DNA from: Kineosphaera sp032229625
GTDB taxonomy: Bacteria > Actinomycetota > Actinomycetes > Actinomycetales > Dermatophilaceae
Assembly: GCA_032229625.1 (NCBI GenBank)
Contig: JAVTVZ010000165.1
Coordinates: forward strand, 1 to 39,545
Length of the DNA stretch: 39,545 nucleotides
Direction: 5' to 3'
In this document: positions 7,002-15,843 of the stretch, one piece after another
Layout: each line of letters starts with the position of its first letter
Numbering within the stretch: the first letter of the stretch is position 1
Program-made: the position numbers and the translations under genes
The notes under the pieces: model-generated
Seen by the model: only the letters and a program-made list of their open reading frames with translations
Database searches by the model: none
Told to the model about the DNA's origin: nothing

Positions 7002-8402
7002 GTGAGCGAGCACCGCGAGCACCTCGACCTGCTCATCGTCGGCAGCGGATCGGGCAACAGTCTCGTCACGCCCGACGTCGCCGACGCCCGCGTCGGGATC
7101 GTCGAGCGCGGCATCTTCGGCGGCACGTGCATCAACGTCGGCTGCATCCCCACGAAGATGTTCAGCTACGCCGCCGACGTCGCCGACACCGTCGTCGACG
7201 CGGGGCGCTATGGCGTCGACGCGGCGCTGGAGGGCGTGCGCTGGCGCGACATCCGCGACCGGATCTTCGGGCGCATCGACCCGATCTCGGCGGCCGGGCT
7301 GCGCTACCGGCAGGAGGGGCCCAACACCCGGGCCTATGTCGGCAGCGCGCGCTTCACGGGGGAGCGCGAGATGACCGTGGATCTGGCCGACGGCGGCACC
7401 GCGCGGCTGAGCGCGGACCAGATCGTGCTCGCCACGGGCGCGCACGCGGTGGTGCCGCAGGTCGTGCAGGCCAGTGGCGTCGACTATCACACCTCCGACA
7501 CGATCATGCGGATCGAGGAGGTGCCCGAGCATCTCGTCATCCTCGGCGGCGGCGTCATCGCGTGCGAATTCGCCCACGTCTTCGCAGCGTTCGGCGCGCG
7601 GGTGACGATCATCGCGCGGGGCCCGCGACTGCTGCGCCAGCTCGACCGGATGACCGCCGAGCACTTCACGGCGCTGGCCCGCGGGCAGTGGGACGTGCGC
7701 CTGGAGACGCAGGTCGAGGGCGTCGAGGCCGTCCCCGGGCGGTCGGCGTCGGCGCGGGTCCGCCTGTCCGACGGCACCACCCTGGACGCCGACACGCTGC
7801 TCGTGGCGACGGGGCGCGCGCCCAACAGCGCCGACCTCGACTGCCCGGCCGGCGGCGTGGAGCTGCGTCCCGACGGTCGCGTGGCGGTCGACGAGTTCGG
7901 GCGGACGAGCGCGCCGGGAGTCTGGGCCCTCGGTGACGTCAGCTCGCCCTACATGCTCAAGCACGTCGCCAACCACGAGGCCCGCGCGGTCGCCCACAAC
8001 CTCTCGCACCCGGGCGACCTGCGCGCGGTGGACCACCGCTACGTGCCCGGGGCGGTCTTCACCCGCCCGCAGATCGCGACCGTCGGTGCCACCCGCGAGC
8101 AGCTTCTCGAGCGCGGCGTCGACTTCGTCGAACACACACAGAAGTATGCGGATGTCGCCTACGGCTGGGCGATGGAGGACACCGAGGGGATCTGCACCGT
8201 GCTCGCGGATCCGGCCGACGGGCGGCTCCTCGGCGCCCATCTCGTCGGGCGTGACGCCTCGAGCCTCATCCAGCCGCTCATCCAGGCGATGAGCTTCGGC
8301 CAGAGCGCGCTGCAGGTCGCCCGCGGGCAGTACTGGATCCACCCGGCGCTCGCCGAGGTCGTCGAGAACGCCCTCCTGGGAGTGAGCCCGCCCGGCTCGT
8401 GA
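7002..8402 (+). CDS. mtr: Mycothione reductase
   Basis: Flavoprotein disulfide reductase that regenerates mycothiol from its disulfide using NADPH. 466 residues with the full class I layout: FAD dinucleotide fold LLIVGSGSGN (10-19), redox-active disulfide GGTCINVGCIPTK (C43 and C48), NADPH fold LVILGGGVIACEFAHVF, second FAD motif APGVWALGDV, and a C-terminal dimer interface WIHPALAEVVENALL with the catalytic His-Glu pair. The short N-terminus (GSGSGNSLV) and the IHPAL ending distinguish Mtr from lipoamide or mercuric reductases. A strong AAGGAG site precedes the GTG. Its presence implies a mycothiol-using host. Confidence 0.93.
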   Translation: MSEHREHLDLLIVGSGSGNSLVTPDVADARVGIVERGIFGGTCINVGCIPTKMFSYAADVADTVVDAGRYGVDAALEGVRWRDIRDRIFGRIDPISAAGLRYRQEGPNTRAYVGSARFTGEREMTVDLADGGTARLSADQIVLATGAHAVVPQVVQASGVDYHTSDTIMRIEEVPEHLVILGGGVIACEFAHVFAAFGARVTIIARGPRLLRQLDRMTAEHFTALARGQWDVRLETQVEGVEAVPGRSASARVRLSDGTTLDADTLLVATGRAPNSADLDCPAGGVELRPDGRVAVDEFGRTSAPGVWALGDVSSPYMLKHVANHEARAVAHNLSHPGDLRAVDHRYVPGAVFTRPQIATVGATREQLLERGVDFVEHTQKYADVAYGWAMEDTEGICTVLADPADGRLLGAHLVGRDASSLIQPLIQAMSFGQSALQVARGQYWIHPALAEVVENALLGVSPPGS

Positions 8403-8678
8403 CGACGCGACGGGCCGGGATCGACCGGCTCGTCGCGTCGTGGCGGGTGTCCCGGTGCCCCGGGGCACCCGCCGTCGTGGTGCCCCGCGATCCCCCCGTC
8501 GCCCTGCCCTGTGCCGGCACGTGTCTCGGCCCTGACCCGGCCCGGGGATGTCCCGGGGGACCTCTGACCTGCGGCGCGATCCACCGGGACCGACTCCGAT
8601 GTGACGCATGTCGCATTCTTCTCCTTTGTCGAGCATCTCGACTAAGGCCCGGCAATAGGGCGTGTCGGCTGCGATTAA

Positions 8679-8706
8679 TTGTTTCCTGACAACATCCTGA
8701 TACCAT
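8679..8706 (+). promoter_or_regulatory. Candidate promoter of the adhesin/sortase pair
   Basis: TTGTTT (8679-8684) and TACCAT (8701-8706) are separated by 16 nt in the most AT-rich stretch of the intergenic region. Confidence 0.45.
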
Positions 8707-8752
8707 CCCGACAGGGCCTTGATGCCCGTGGGGGGAAGTGATGTGAACGGGT

Positions 8753-8817
8753 GTCCTGATGCGTGTCAGGACGCTCGTCCATCAAGGTCGACTTTCGGGA
8801 TCGGACACCGTGTCCGA
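8753..8817 (+). promoter_or_regulatory. Two dyads in the adhesin leader
   Basis: A 7-bp hairpin with a 6-nt loop (8753-8772) is followed by a 17-nt palindrome with 8-bp arms around one base (8801-8817), ending 23 nt before the start codon. They could be operators or mRNA structure. Confidence 0.45.
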
Positions 8818-8840
8818 GGGATGGAAGTAGGGCAAACCAC

Positions 8841-10661
8841 ATGTTTTCGAATTCCCCCACGGCCGATCGTGGCGCGTCCCGGGCGACGGTGCGACGGCGC
8901 CGCCGGTCCCGCGCCACGGTCGCCTATCTCTCCGGTGCCGTGCTGGTCTCAGGGGTGCTCGCGCTGCAGCCGACGCTGCTCGCCGGCGCCGCCGAGGTGC
9001 CGGGCGCCATCACGTCGTTGTCGTTCAATGTGTCCACTGCAGCGCAGGATTCGACGTTTCAGCTCAACGTCGGGTGGGCGGTGCCCGACGACGCGGAGCC
9101 CGGTGACAGCTTCACGCTGACGCTGCCCGACGAGCTGCGCGCCCTGACCGGCACGACGTTCCCGCTGCTGGATCCGGGCGGCGCGGTCGTGGCCGACGCG
9201 GCCATCGCGGGGCAGGTGGTCACCTTCACCCTGACGGACTATGTGAACGATCGCGATGCCGTCACCGGGACCGCCTGGTTCAAGGTCCACTTCGCCGACA
9301 CAGTGCAGCCCGGCGACGGTCAAGAATTCGTATTCCAGGCCGCGGGGCAGGTCATCCGAGTGCCGATCGACGTCGCGCCCGGCGCACCCCGGGACGACTA
9401 TTCGAATTCGGCGACGAAGTGGCAGACGTGGGCCGATCCGACCCGCAACAATCCGCCGCGCCCGCCTCAGGACCGCATCCTGTGGGCCGTCGTCGCGCCG
9501 CGGGTCACCGAGGCGACGCGCAGCGGGACGGTCACCTTCGTCGACGAGCCCGGGCCGGGGCAGGCGCTGGACTGCGACACGATCGCCGGCTACTTCTCGT
9601 CCAAGAACACCGGCGCCCTCGACAACGTCGGGTCCTTCTCCTCGGACCGCTACACCAAGACGTGCACGCCGAACCGGCTCGAGGTCGTCCTGACCCTGCA
9701 GGCGAGCGACGTCGGCAAGGTGCCGTATCTGCTCGGCTGGTCCGCGGTGACCGATTGGAACCGGCCGAGCTACGCCAACGCGGCGACCGTGCGGGTCTCC
9801 ACCGGCGGGACGTATACCGTGCGGCACCTGCTCGACGCGTCGGCCGGCGGCGCGGGCGGCGGCATCACACCGACGGGCCCGGCGTCCCCGACGGCCACGC
9901 AGACCGCGACCTCCTCGCCCACGCAGACCGCGACCGCGTCGCCCACGCAGACCGCGACGGCATCGCCGACGCAGACCGCGACCGCGTCGCCGACGAGCAC
10001 GCCCACCCAGACGGCGACGGCGTCGCCGACGCAGACCACGACCGCGTCGCCGACGAGCACGCCCACCCAGACCGCGACCACCTCGTCGACGCAGACGAGC
10101 ACTCCGACGCAGACGTCGACGGCGTCCCCGACGCAGACCGCGACCGCGTCGCCGACGGCCACCGCGACGGTGACGTCGACGTCGACCGTGACAGCGACGT
10201 CCACCGTGACGGCCACCTCCACGGTGACGTCGACCGTGACGGCCACCTCGACGGCCTCTCCGACCGCGACCTCGACGGCCTCTCCGACCGCGACCTCGAC
10301 GGCAACGGTCATTCCGACGGCTTCGGCGATACCCACGGGTTCGGCGACGCCGACCGGCTCGGCGACGCCGACGGGTTCGGCGACGCCGACGGCGACCCCG
10401 ACCAGCTCGGCGAGCCCGACGGGGTCGGCGACGGCGATCCCGACATCCTCGGCGCGGCCGACCCGGACTCCCACCCTGGCGCCGGGGGCGCCGACGCGTA
10501 TCAATACCGGCGTGCCCGGTGAGGGGGTCGACGGCTGGCTCGTCGGCGCCGGGGCGGGCTTGATCGCCGCCTCGGGCATCGCGCTCGTCGCGCTCGGTCG
10601 CCGCCGCGACGCGAGGTCGGTGTCACCGCAGGAGTCGGACGGCTCGGACCCCCAGGGGTGA
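8841..10661 (+). CDS. Secreted, wall-anchored adhesin-like protein with Thr/Ser/Pro stalk
   Basis: 606 residues. The N-terminus has a basic n-region (RRRRRSR) and a hydrophobic stretch ending near LLAGAAEVPG, a Sec signal peptide. Residues about 55-345 form a beta-rich region resembling Ig-like MSCRAMM/SpaA adhesion domains (for example FTLTLPDELRALTG). Residues about 349-555 are a low-complexity stalk of TQTATASP, TVTATST and ATPTGS units. The C-terminus is TRINTGVPGEG, a transmembrane helix (WLVGAGAGLIAASGIALVAL) and GRRRDAR, the three-part layout of a sortase substrate but without LPXTG. A class F sortase gene follows directly, so covalent wall attachment is likely. The ATG at 8841 is preferred over 8763 because it puts the signal peptide at the N-terminus. 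The ligand is unknown. Confidence 0.8.
   Translation: MFSNSPTADRGASRATVRRRRRSRATVAYLSGAVLVSGVLALQPTLLAGAAEVPGAITSLSFNVSTAAQDSTFQLNVGWAVPDDAEPGDSFTLTLPDELRALTGTTFPLLDPGGAVVADAAIAGQVVTFTLTDYVNDRDAVTGTAWFKVHFADTVQPGDGQEFVFQAAGQVIRVPIDVAPGAPRDDYSNSATKWQTWADPTRNNPPRPPQDRILWAVVAPRVTEATRSGTVTFVDEPGPGQALDCDTIAGYFSSKNTGALDNVGSFSSDRYTKTCTPNRLEVVLTLQASDVGKVPYLLGWSAVTDWNRPSYANAATVRVSTGGTYTVRHLLDASAGGAGGGITPTGPASPTATQTATSSPTQTATASPTQTATASPTQTATASPTSTPTQTATASPTQTTTASPTSTPTQTATTSSTQTSTPTQTSTASPTQTATASPTATATVTSTSTVTATSTVTATSTVTSTVTATSTASPTATSTASPTATSTATVIPTASAIPTGSATPTGSATPTGSATPTATPTSSASPTGSATAIPTSSARPTRTPTLAPGAPTRINTGVPGEGVDGWLVGAGAGLIAASGIALVALGRRRDARSVSPQESDGSDPQG
9886..10500 (+). repeat. Stalk-encoding tandem repeats
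   Basis: Imperfect repeats (acgcagaccgcgaccgcgtc and variants, then accgtgacggccacctc-type, then ggttcggcgacgccgac-type) encode the Thr/Ser/Pro stalk. Copy number probably varies between strains, and the stretch is prone to assembly error. Confidence 0.85.
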
Positions 10662-10709
10662 GTCCGCGATGACGCGAGCTCGCGCGGCCGACGAGGGGGC
10701 GCGACGCCC

Positions 10710-11513
10710 GTGACGTCGCCGACGACCCGTGACCCGCGCCCGGTGGTGGCACACTCGCCACCGGGTGCGGGCGCGCCGCGCCGGGGCCCCACGCCAGGGG
10801 TGCGGCGGGCTGCGGCCGCGGTCGCGCTCGTGGCGCTGGCGGCGGGCGCGGCCCTGGTGGCGCTGGGGCTGCGCGGGCGCCCGGCGGAGGCGCCCCTGCC
10901 CGCGCGCACCTTCTCGATCAGCTCGCCGGCGCACGCCGACGCCGCGGCGCAGGAGGTGCGCACCGACTACCCCGCGGACCGGCTCGTCGTGGAGTCGCTG
11001 GGCATCGACGCGCCCCTGGTCCCCGAGCGGGTCGACGCCGCGGGCGAACTCGTCGTGCCCGGCGCCGTCGACTCCGTCGGGCTGTGGGCCGACGGCCCAG
11101 GCCTGAGCGCCCGCTCGGGCACGACGGTCCTCGCCGGGCACGTCGACCGCAGCGGCGACCTCGGGGCGCTGCACCCCCTCTACCGGATCGAGCCGGGCGC
11201 AGCCGTGGTCGTCACCGACGCCCGCGCGCGGATCACCCGCTGGCGGGTCGTGCAGCTGCGGGTCGTCGACAAGGACGCACTGCCCGATTTCGGGGCGCCG
11301 GGTCCGCGGCGCCTGGCGATCGTCACGTGCGGTGGGGCGGTCGTCGACACCCCGGGCGGGCGGCGCTACGCGAGCAACGTCATCGCGGTCGCCGAGCCGG
11401 AGGGGTCCGGGGTCGGTGCGGCGTCGGCGCACGCCCCGGGGGAGGGGCCGATCGAGGTTGGCCGAGGCGGGGGTGCGGCGGGTAGCCTGGAGGGCGATAT
11501 TCGGCGCGGGTGA
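10710..11513 (+). CDS. Class F sortase
   Basis: Membrane transpeptidase that attaches surface proteins to the cell wall. 267 residues: a disordered N-terminus, one transmembrane helix at about 33-54 (VRRAAAAVALVALAAGAALV), then a sortase barrel. The catalytic triad is visible: H144 in LAGHVDRSG, C207 in IVTCGG, and R218/R219 in GGRRYASNVIAVA. The RLVVESLGIDAPLVP entry strand and GTTVLAGHVD are characteristic of class F (actinobacterial) enzymes. The GTG at 10710 has only a weak GAGGGGG site. It lies 48 nt downstream of the adhesin gene and is probably co-transcribed with it. The C-terminal 35 residues are Gly-rich and not part of the fold. Confidence 0.9.
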   Translation: MTSPTTRDPRPVVAHSPPGAGAPRRGPTPGVRRAAAAVALVALAAGAALVALGLRGRPAEAPLPARTFSISSPAHADAAAQEVRTDYPADRLVVESLGIDAPLVPERVDAAGELVVPGAVDSVGLWADGPGLSARSGTTVLAGHVDRSGDLGALHPLYRIEPGAAVVVTDARARITRWRVVQLRVVDKDALPDFGAPGPRRLAIVTCGGAVVDTPGGRRYASNVIAVAEPEGSGVGAASAHAPGEGPIEVGRGGGAAGSLEGDIRRG

Positions 11514-11619
11514 TGACCCGCGGCAGCGTCACGCACCGCCGGGCTCGATGCCCCGCGGTCGCGCTGCGGCCCAGACGGGCAGCGCCGGATCGCACCGACG
11601 ATCGCAGAAGGTATTCGAC

Positions 11620-13056
<1,437 letters not shown>

Positions 13057-13071
13057 GCGTCACGACTGCGG

Positions 13072-13106
13072 ACGGTCCGCCGACGGGGAACCCGTGGGCG
13101 GACCGT
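13072..13106 (+). terminator. ahcY terminator hairpin
   Basis: ACGGTCCGCC (13072-13081) pairs with GGCGGACCGT (13097-13106). Inside, after one G/G mismatch, ACGGG (13083-13087) pairs with CCCGT (13091-13095) around a GAA loop. It begins 16 nt after the ahcY stop codon and is followed by a pyrimidine-rich ttcctcattcct. Confidence 0.85.
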
Positions 13107-13206
13107 TCCTCATTCCTGGGCCGCGCCGGGTCGCCGACGCGTCGAGCGTGAGGCGCCTGGGTACCATCGAGCGGGGGAATCGGGTGGCGGCGAAGGGAAT
13201 GCAGGG

Positions 13207-13884
13207 ATGAAGGCACGTGTGCTCGTCGTCGACGACGACCTGGCGTTGGCGGAGATGCTCGGCATCGTGCTGCGCAACGAGGGGCTCGACGTCGTCCACA
13301 GCGCCGACGGGGCGGCAGCGCTGGAGGCGTTCCGCGCGCACCGGCCCGACCTGGTCCTGCTCGATGTCATGCTCCCCGGGATGGACGGCATCGAGGTGTG
13401 CCGTCGGATCCGCTCGGAGTCGATGGTGCCGATCGTGATGCTGTCGGCGCGCACCGACACCGTCGACGTCGTCGTCGGGCTCGAGTCCGGCGCGGACGAT
13501 TACGTCGTCAAGCCGTTCAAGCCGCAGGAGCTCATCGCCCGGGTGCGCGCGCGGCTGCGCCGCGGGGACGAGCCGGAGCCGGAGCGACTCATGATCGGCG
13601 ACCTCGTCATCGATGTCGCGGGCCACTCGGTCAAGCGCGACGGGCAGCTCGTCGCGTTGACGCCGCTGGAGTTCGACCTGCTCGTCGCGCTCGCGCGCAA
13701 GCCGTGGCAGGTCTTCAGCCGCGAGGTGCTGCTCGAGCAGGTGTGGGGCTACCGGCACGCCGGTGACACCCGGCTGGTCAACGTCCACGTGCAGCGGCTG
13801 CGCAGCAAGATCGAGCACGACCCCGAGCACCCCGAGATCGTCGTCACGGTCCGCGGCGTGGGCTACAAGGCCGGCCCGGCGTAG
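13207..13884 (+). CDS. mtrA: Response regulator MtrA
   Basis: DNA-binding response regulator of the MtrAB system, which couples envelope state to division and wall-hydrolase genes. 225 residues: receiver domain 1-115 with acidic residues DDD at 9-11, phosphoacceptor D53 in LLDVMLPG and K102 in VVKPF; OmpR/PhoB winged helix at about 125-222 with LTPLEFDLLVAL and RLVNVHVQRLRSKIE. The ATG follows a purine-rich GAAGGGAATGCAGGG site. A TACCAT -10-like hexamer lies at 13162-13167, but no good -35 was found. It lies 14 nt upstream of mtrB, the standard arrangement. Confidence 0.96.
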   Translation: MKARVLVVDDDLALAEMLGIVLRNEGLDVVHSADGAAALEAFRAHRPDLVLLDVMLPGMDGIEVCRRIRSESMVPIVMLSARTDTVDVVVGLESGADDYVVKPFKPQELIARVRARLRRGDEPEPERLMIGDLVIDVAGHSVKRDGQLVALTPLEFDLLVALARKPWQVFSREVLLEQVWGYRHAGDTRLVNVHVQRLRSKIEHDPEHPEIVVTVRGVGYKAGPA

Positions 13885-13898
13885 GGCGGCGTGCAGCG

Positions 13899-15839
13899 GT
13901 GGAGGTGCGTCGGCGCGTCGACGCCGCGGGAGGGACCGTGCGTCGCCGGCTGCGCCGGGCGCGCATCTGGGTGCTCGTCGCGGCCCGGCGGGTCCTGCGG
14001 ATGTGGCGCGTCAGCCTGCAGTTCCGCGTGGTCTCGACGACCGTCGTGCTCGGCCTCATCGTCATGGTGCTGCTGCAGACGTTCCTCTACCAGCGGATCA
14101 CCGACGGGCTCCTCGACGTGCGCATGCAGACGGCACGGGAGGACGCGGCCTACCGCGCCAGCGAGATGCAGGCCCGCCTCGACGCCACCGACCAGCTGGA
14201 CCCCGAGAGCATCCGGCAGTTCACCTTCGACCTCATCCGCCAGCAGGAGTCGACGGCCCCCGACCAGACCCGCGAGCTGATCCTGACCCGCGCGATCGAC
14301 AACACGCGCGGCCCCGAGCGCGTCCCGACGATGTGGACCCAGTTCGACGCTTCCGTCGTGCCGACCGAGCTGCGGCAGGCCATCGCCGCCGACCCCAGCC
14401 ACCAGCAGGTGCAGCTCGTGTCCGTCCCCCGCGGCGACACCCAGGTCCCCGCGATCCTCGTCGGCAGCCAGATCCTCGTGCCGCAGGCCGGCCGCCAGGA
14501 GCTCTACTTCGTCTTCCCGCTCGACCGCGAGCAGGAGATCATGACGATGATGGCGCGCACCTCCGCGATCGGGGTGCTCGTGCTCGTGCTGCTCGTCGGT
14601 CTGATCGCGTATGTCGTGACGCGCCTGGTCGTCGACCCGGTCCGGGAGGCCGCGGAGGTCGCGGGGAGGCTCAGCTCAGGGCGGCTCAACGAGCGGATGC
14701 GCGCCAAGGGTGAGGACGACCTGGCGACCCTGGCGCGCTCCTTCAACGACATGGCCGACAGCCTGCAGACCCAGATCCGCCAGCTCGAGGATCTCTCGCG
14801 GGTGCAGCAGCGCTTCGTCTCCGACGTCTCCCACGAGCTGCGCACACCGCTGACGACGATCCGGATGGCCGCCGAGATCATCCACGACTCCCGCGGCGAC
14901 TTCGCCGCGCCCGTCGCGCGCTCCACCGAGCTGCTGCACGCCGAGGTCGACCGCTTCGACGAGCTGCTCGCCGAGCTGCTCGAGATCAGCCGGTTCGACG
15001 CGGGGGGCGCCGTGCTCGAGCTCGAGCAGGTCGACCTGCGGGCCGTCGTCGACCGGGTCGTCGACTCCGCCGCCGAGCTGGCCCGCGCCAAAGGCGTGCG
15101 CGTCGACGTCGTCGGCGGCGACCGGCCGTACGTCGCGGCCATGGACGCCCGGCGCGTCGAGCGGATCCTGCGCAATCTGCTCGTCAATGCCCTCGAGCAC
15201 GCCGAGGGACGGCCCGTGCGCATCGAGCTCGGCGGCAACCGCGAAGCCGTCGGGGTCGCCGTGCGCGACTACGGCGTCGGGCTGCAGCCGGGGCAGGCGG
15301 CGCTGGTCTTCAACCGCTTCTGGCGGGCCGATCCCGCGCGCAACCGCACGACCGGCGGCACCGGCCTCGGGCTGGCCATCGCCCTCGAAGACGCGCGGCT
15401 GCACCAGGGCTGGCTGCAGGTCTGGGGCACCCCCGGCGGCGGCGCCCGCTTCCGGCTCACCCTGCCGCGCCGGCCCGGCGTGCCGATCGGGCGCGCTCCA
15501 CTGCCGCTCGGCGACGAGCCGGGGGCCGGGGCGCCGGTGGTCGGCGCGCAGGATGCCACCGGGCCGACCACGTCGGAGTCGGACGCGCGCGCATCGCAGC
15601 CGCCCGACGCGGAGCCGCCCGACGCGGAGCCGCCCGAGGCGGAGCCGTCCGCGGCGGAGCCCGCTGACGTGGGCACCGAGGTATCTGCGGGCGAGGTGGG
15701 TGTCTCCCGGGGTGGGCCACCGCACCCTCGCCTTACGGTTCACGGCCTGCCCGACGCCCCGCAGTCGGACGCCCCGGAGTCGGACGCCCCGGAGCCGGAC
15801 GCCCCGGAGGCGGACGACCCGAGGGCTGCGCGGCGGTGA
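13899..15839 (+). CDS. mtrB: Sensor histidine kinase MtrB
   Basis: Membrane sensor kinase partner of MtrA. 646 residues: transmembrane helix at about 45-68, an extracellular domain of about 150 residues, a second helix at about 223-243 (GVLVLVLLVGLIAYVV), HAMP linker, dimerisation/phosphoacceptor helix SDVSHELRTPLTT with H312, and an ATPase domain (N box NLLVNALEHAE near 427, G1 DYGVGL near 458, G2 TGLGLAIA near 486). The last ~120 residues are an unusual acidic, Pro-rich tail with PPDAE and DAPE repeats. The GTG at 13899 is 14 nt after mtrA; a GTG at 13938 is a possible alternative start. It ends 4 nt before lpqB. Confidence 0.95.
   Translation: MEVRRRVDAAGGTVRRRLRRARIWVLVAARRVLRMWRVSLQFRVVSTTVVLGLIVMVLLQTFLYQRITDGLLDVRMQTAREDAAYRASEMQARLDATDQLDPESIRQFTFDLIRQQESTAPDQTRELILTRAIDNTRGPERVPTMWTQFDASVVPTELRQAIAADPSHQQVQLVSVPRGDTQVPAILVGSQILVPQAGRQELYFVFPLDREQEIMTMMARTSAIGVLVLVLLVGLIAYVVTRLVVDPVREAAEVAGRLSSGRLNERMRAKGEDDLATLARSFNDMADSLQTQIRQLEDLSRVQQRFVSDVSHELRTPLTTIRMAAEIIHDSRGDFAAPVARSTELLHAEVDRFDELLAELLEISRFDAGGAVLELEQVDLRAVVDRVVDSAAELARAKGVRVDVVGGDRPYVAAMDARRVERILRNLLVNALEHAEGRPVRIELGGNREAVGVAVRDYGVGLQPGQAALVFNRFWRADPARNRTTGGTGLGLAIALEDARLHQGWLQVWGTPGGGARFRLTLPRRPGVPIGRAPLPLGDEPGAGAPVVGAQDATGPTTSESDARASQPPDAEPPDAEPPEAEPSAAEPADVGTEVSAGEVGVSRGGPPHPRLTVHGLPDAPQSDAPESDAPEPDAPEADDPRAARR
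15590..15830 (+). repeat. Repeats coding the acidic MtrB tail
   Basis: 15-nt units coding PPDAE (from about 15599) and 15-nt units coding SDAPE/PDAPE (from about 15757) form two tandem blocks in the 3' end of mtrB. Confidence 0.7.
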
Positions 15840-15843
15840 GGCC

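Larger units (their letters stand above)
8403..8840. other. 438-nt region upstream of the adhesin gene
   Basis: No convincing gene. Between 8590 and 8840 the composition is clearly AT-richer than its surroundings and holds several dyads: GTCGAG-cat-CTCGAC (8628-8642), GTCCTGA/TCAGGAC (8753-8772) and TCGGACAC-c-GTGTCCGA (8801-8817). A promoter candidate lies at 8679-8706. The layout suggests a regulated promoter with a structured leader of about 130 nt. Confidence 0.5.

Noticed and set aside
8828..8850. GGGCAAACC motif resembling the start of a c-di-GMP-I riboswitch before the adhesin
   Set aside because: The remaining conserved parts (GNRA tetraloop receptor region and GCAAAGCC) are absent and the motif runs into the start codon.
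11514..11619. Possible SAH riboswitch in the ahcY leader
   Set aside because: The conserved core sequences of the SAH riboswitch were not found; only generic GC-rich hairpins are present.
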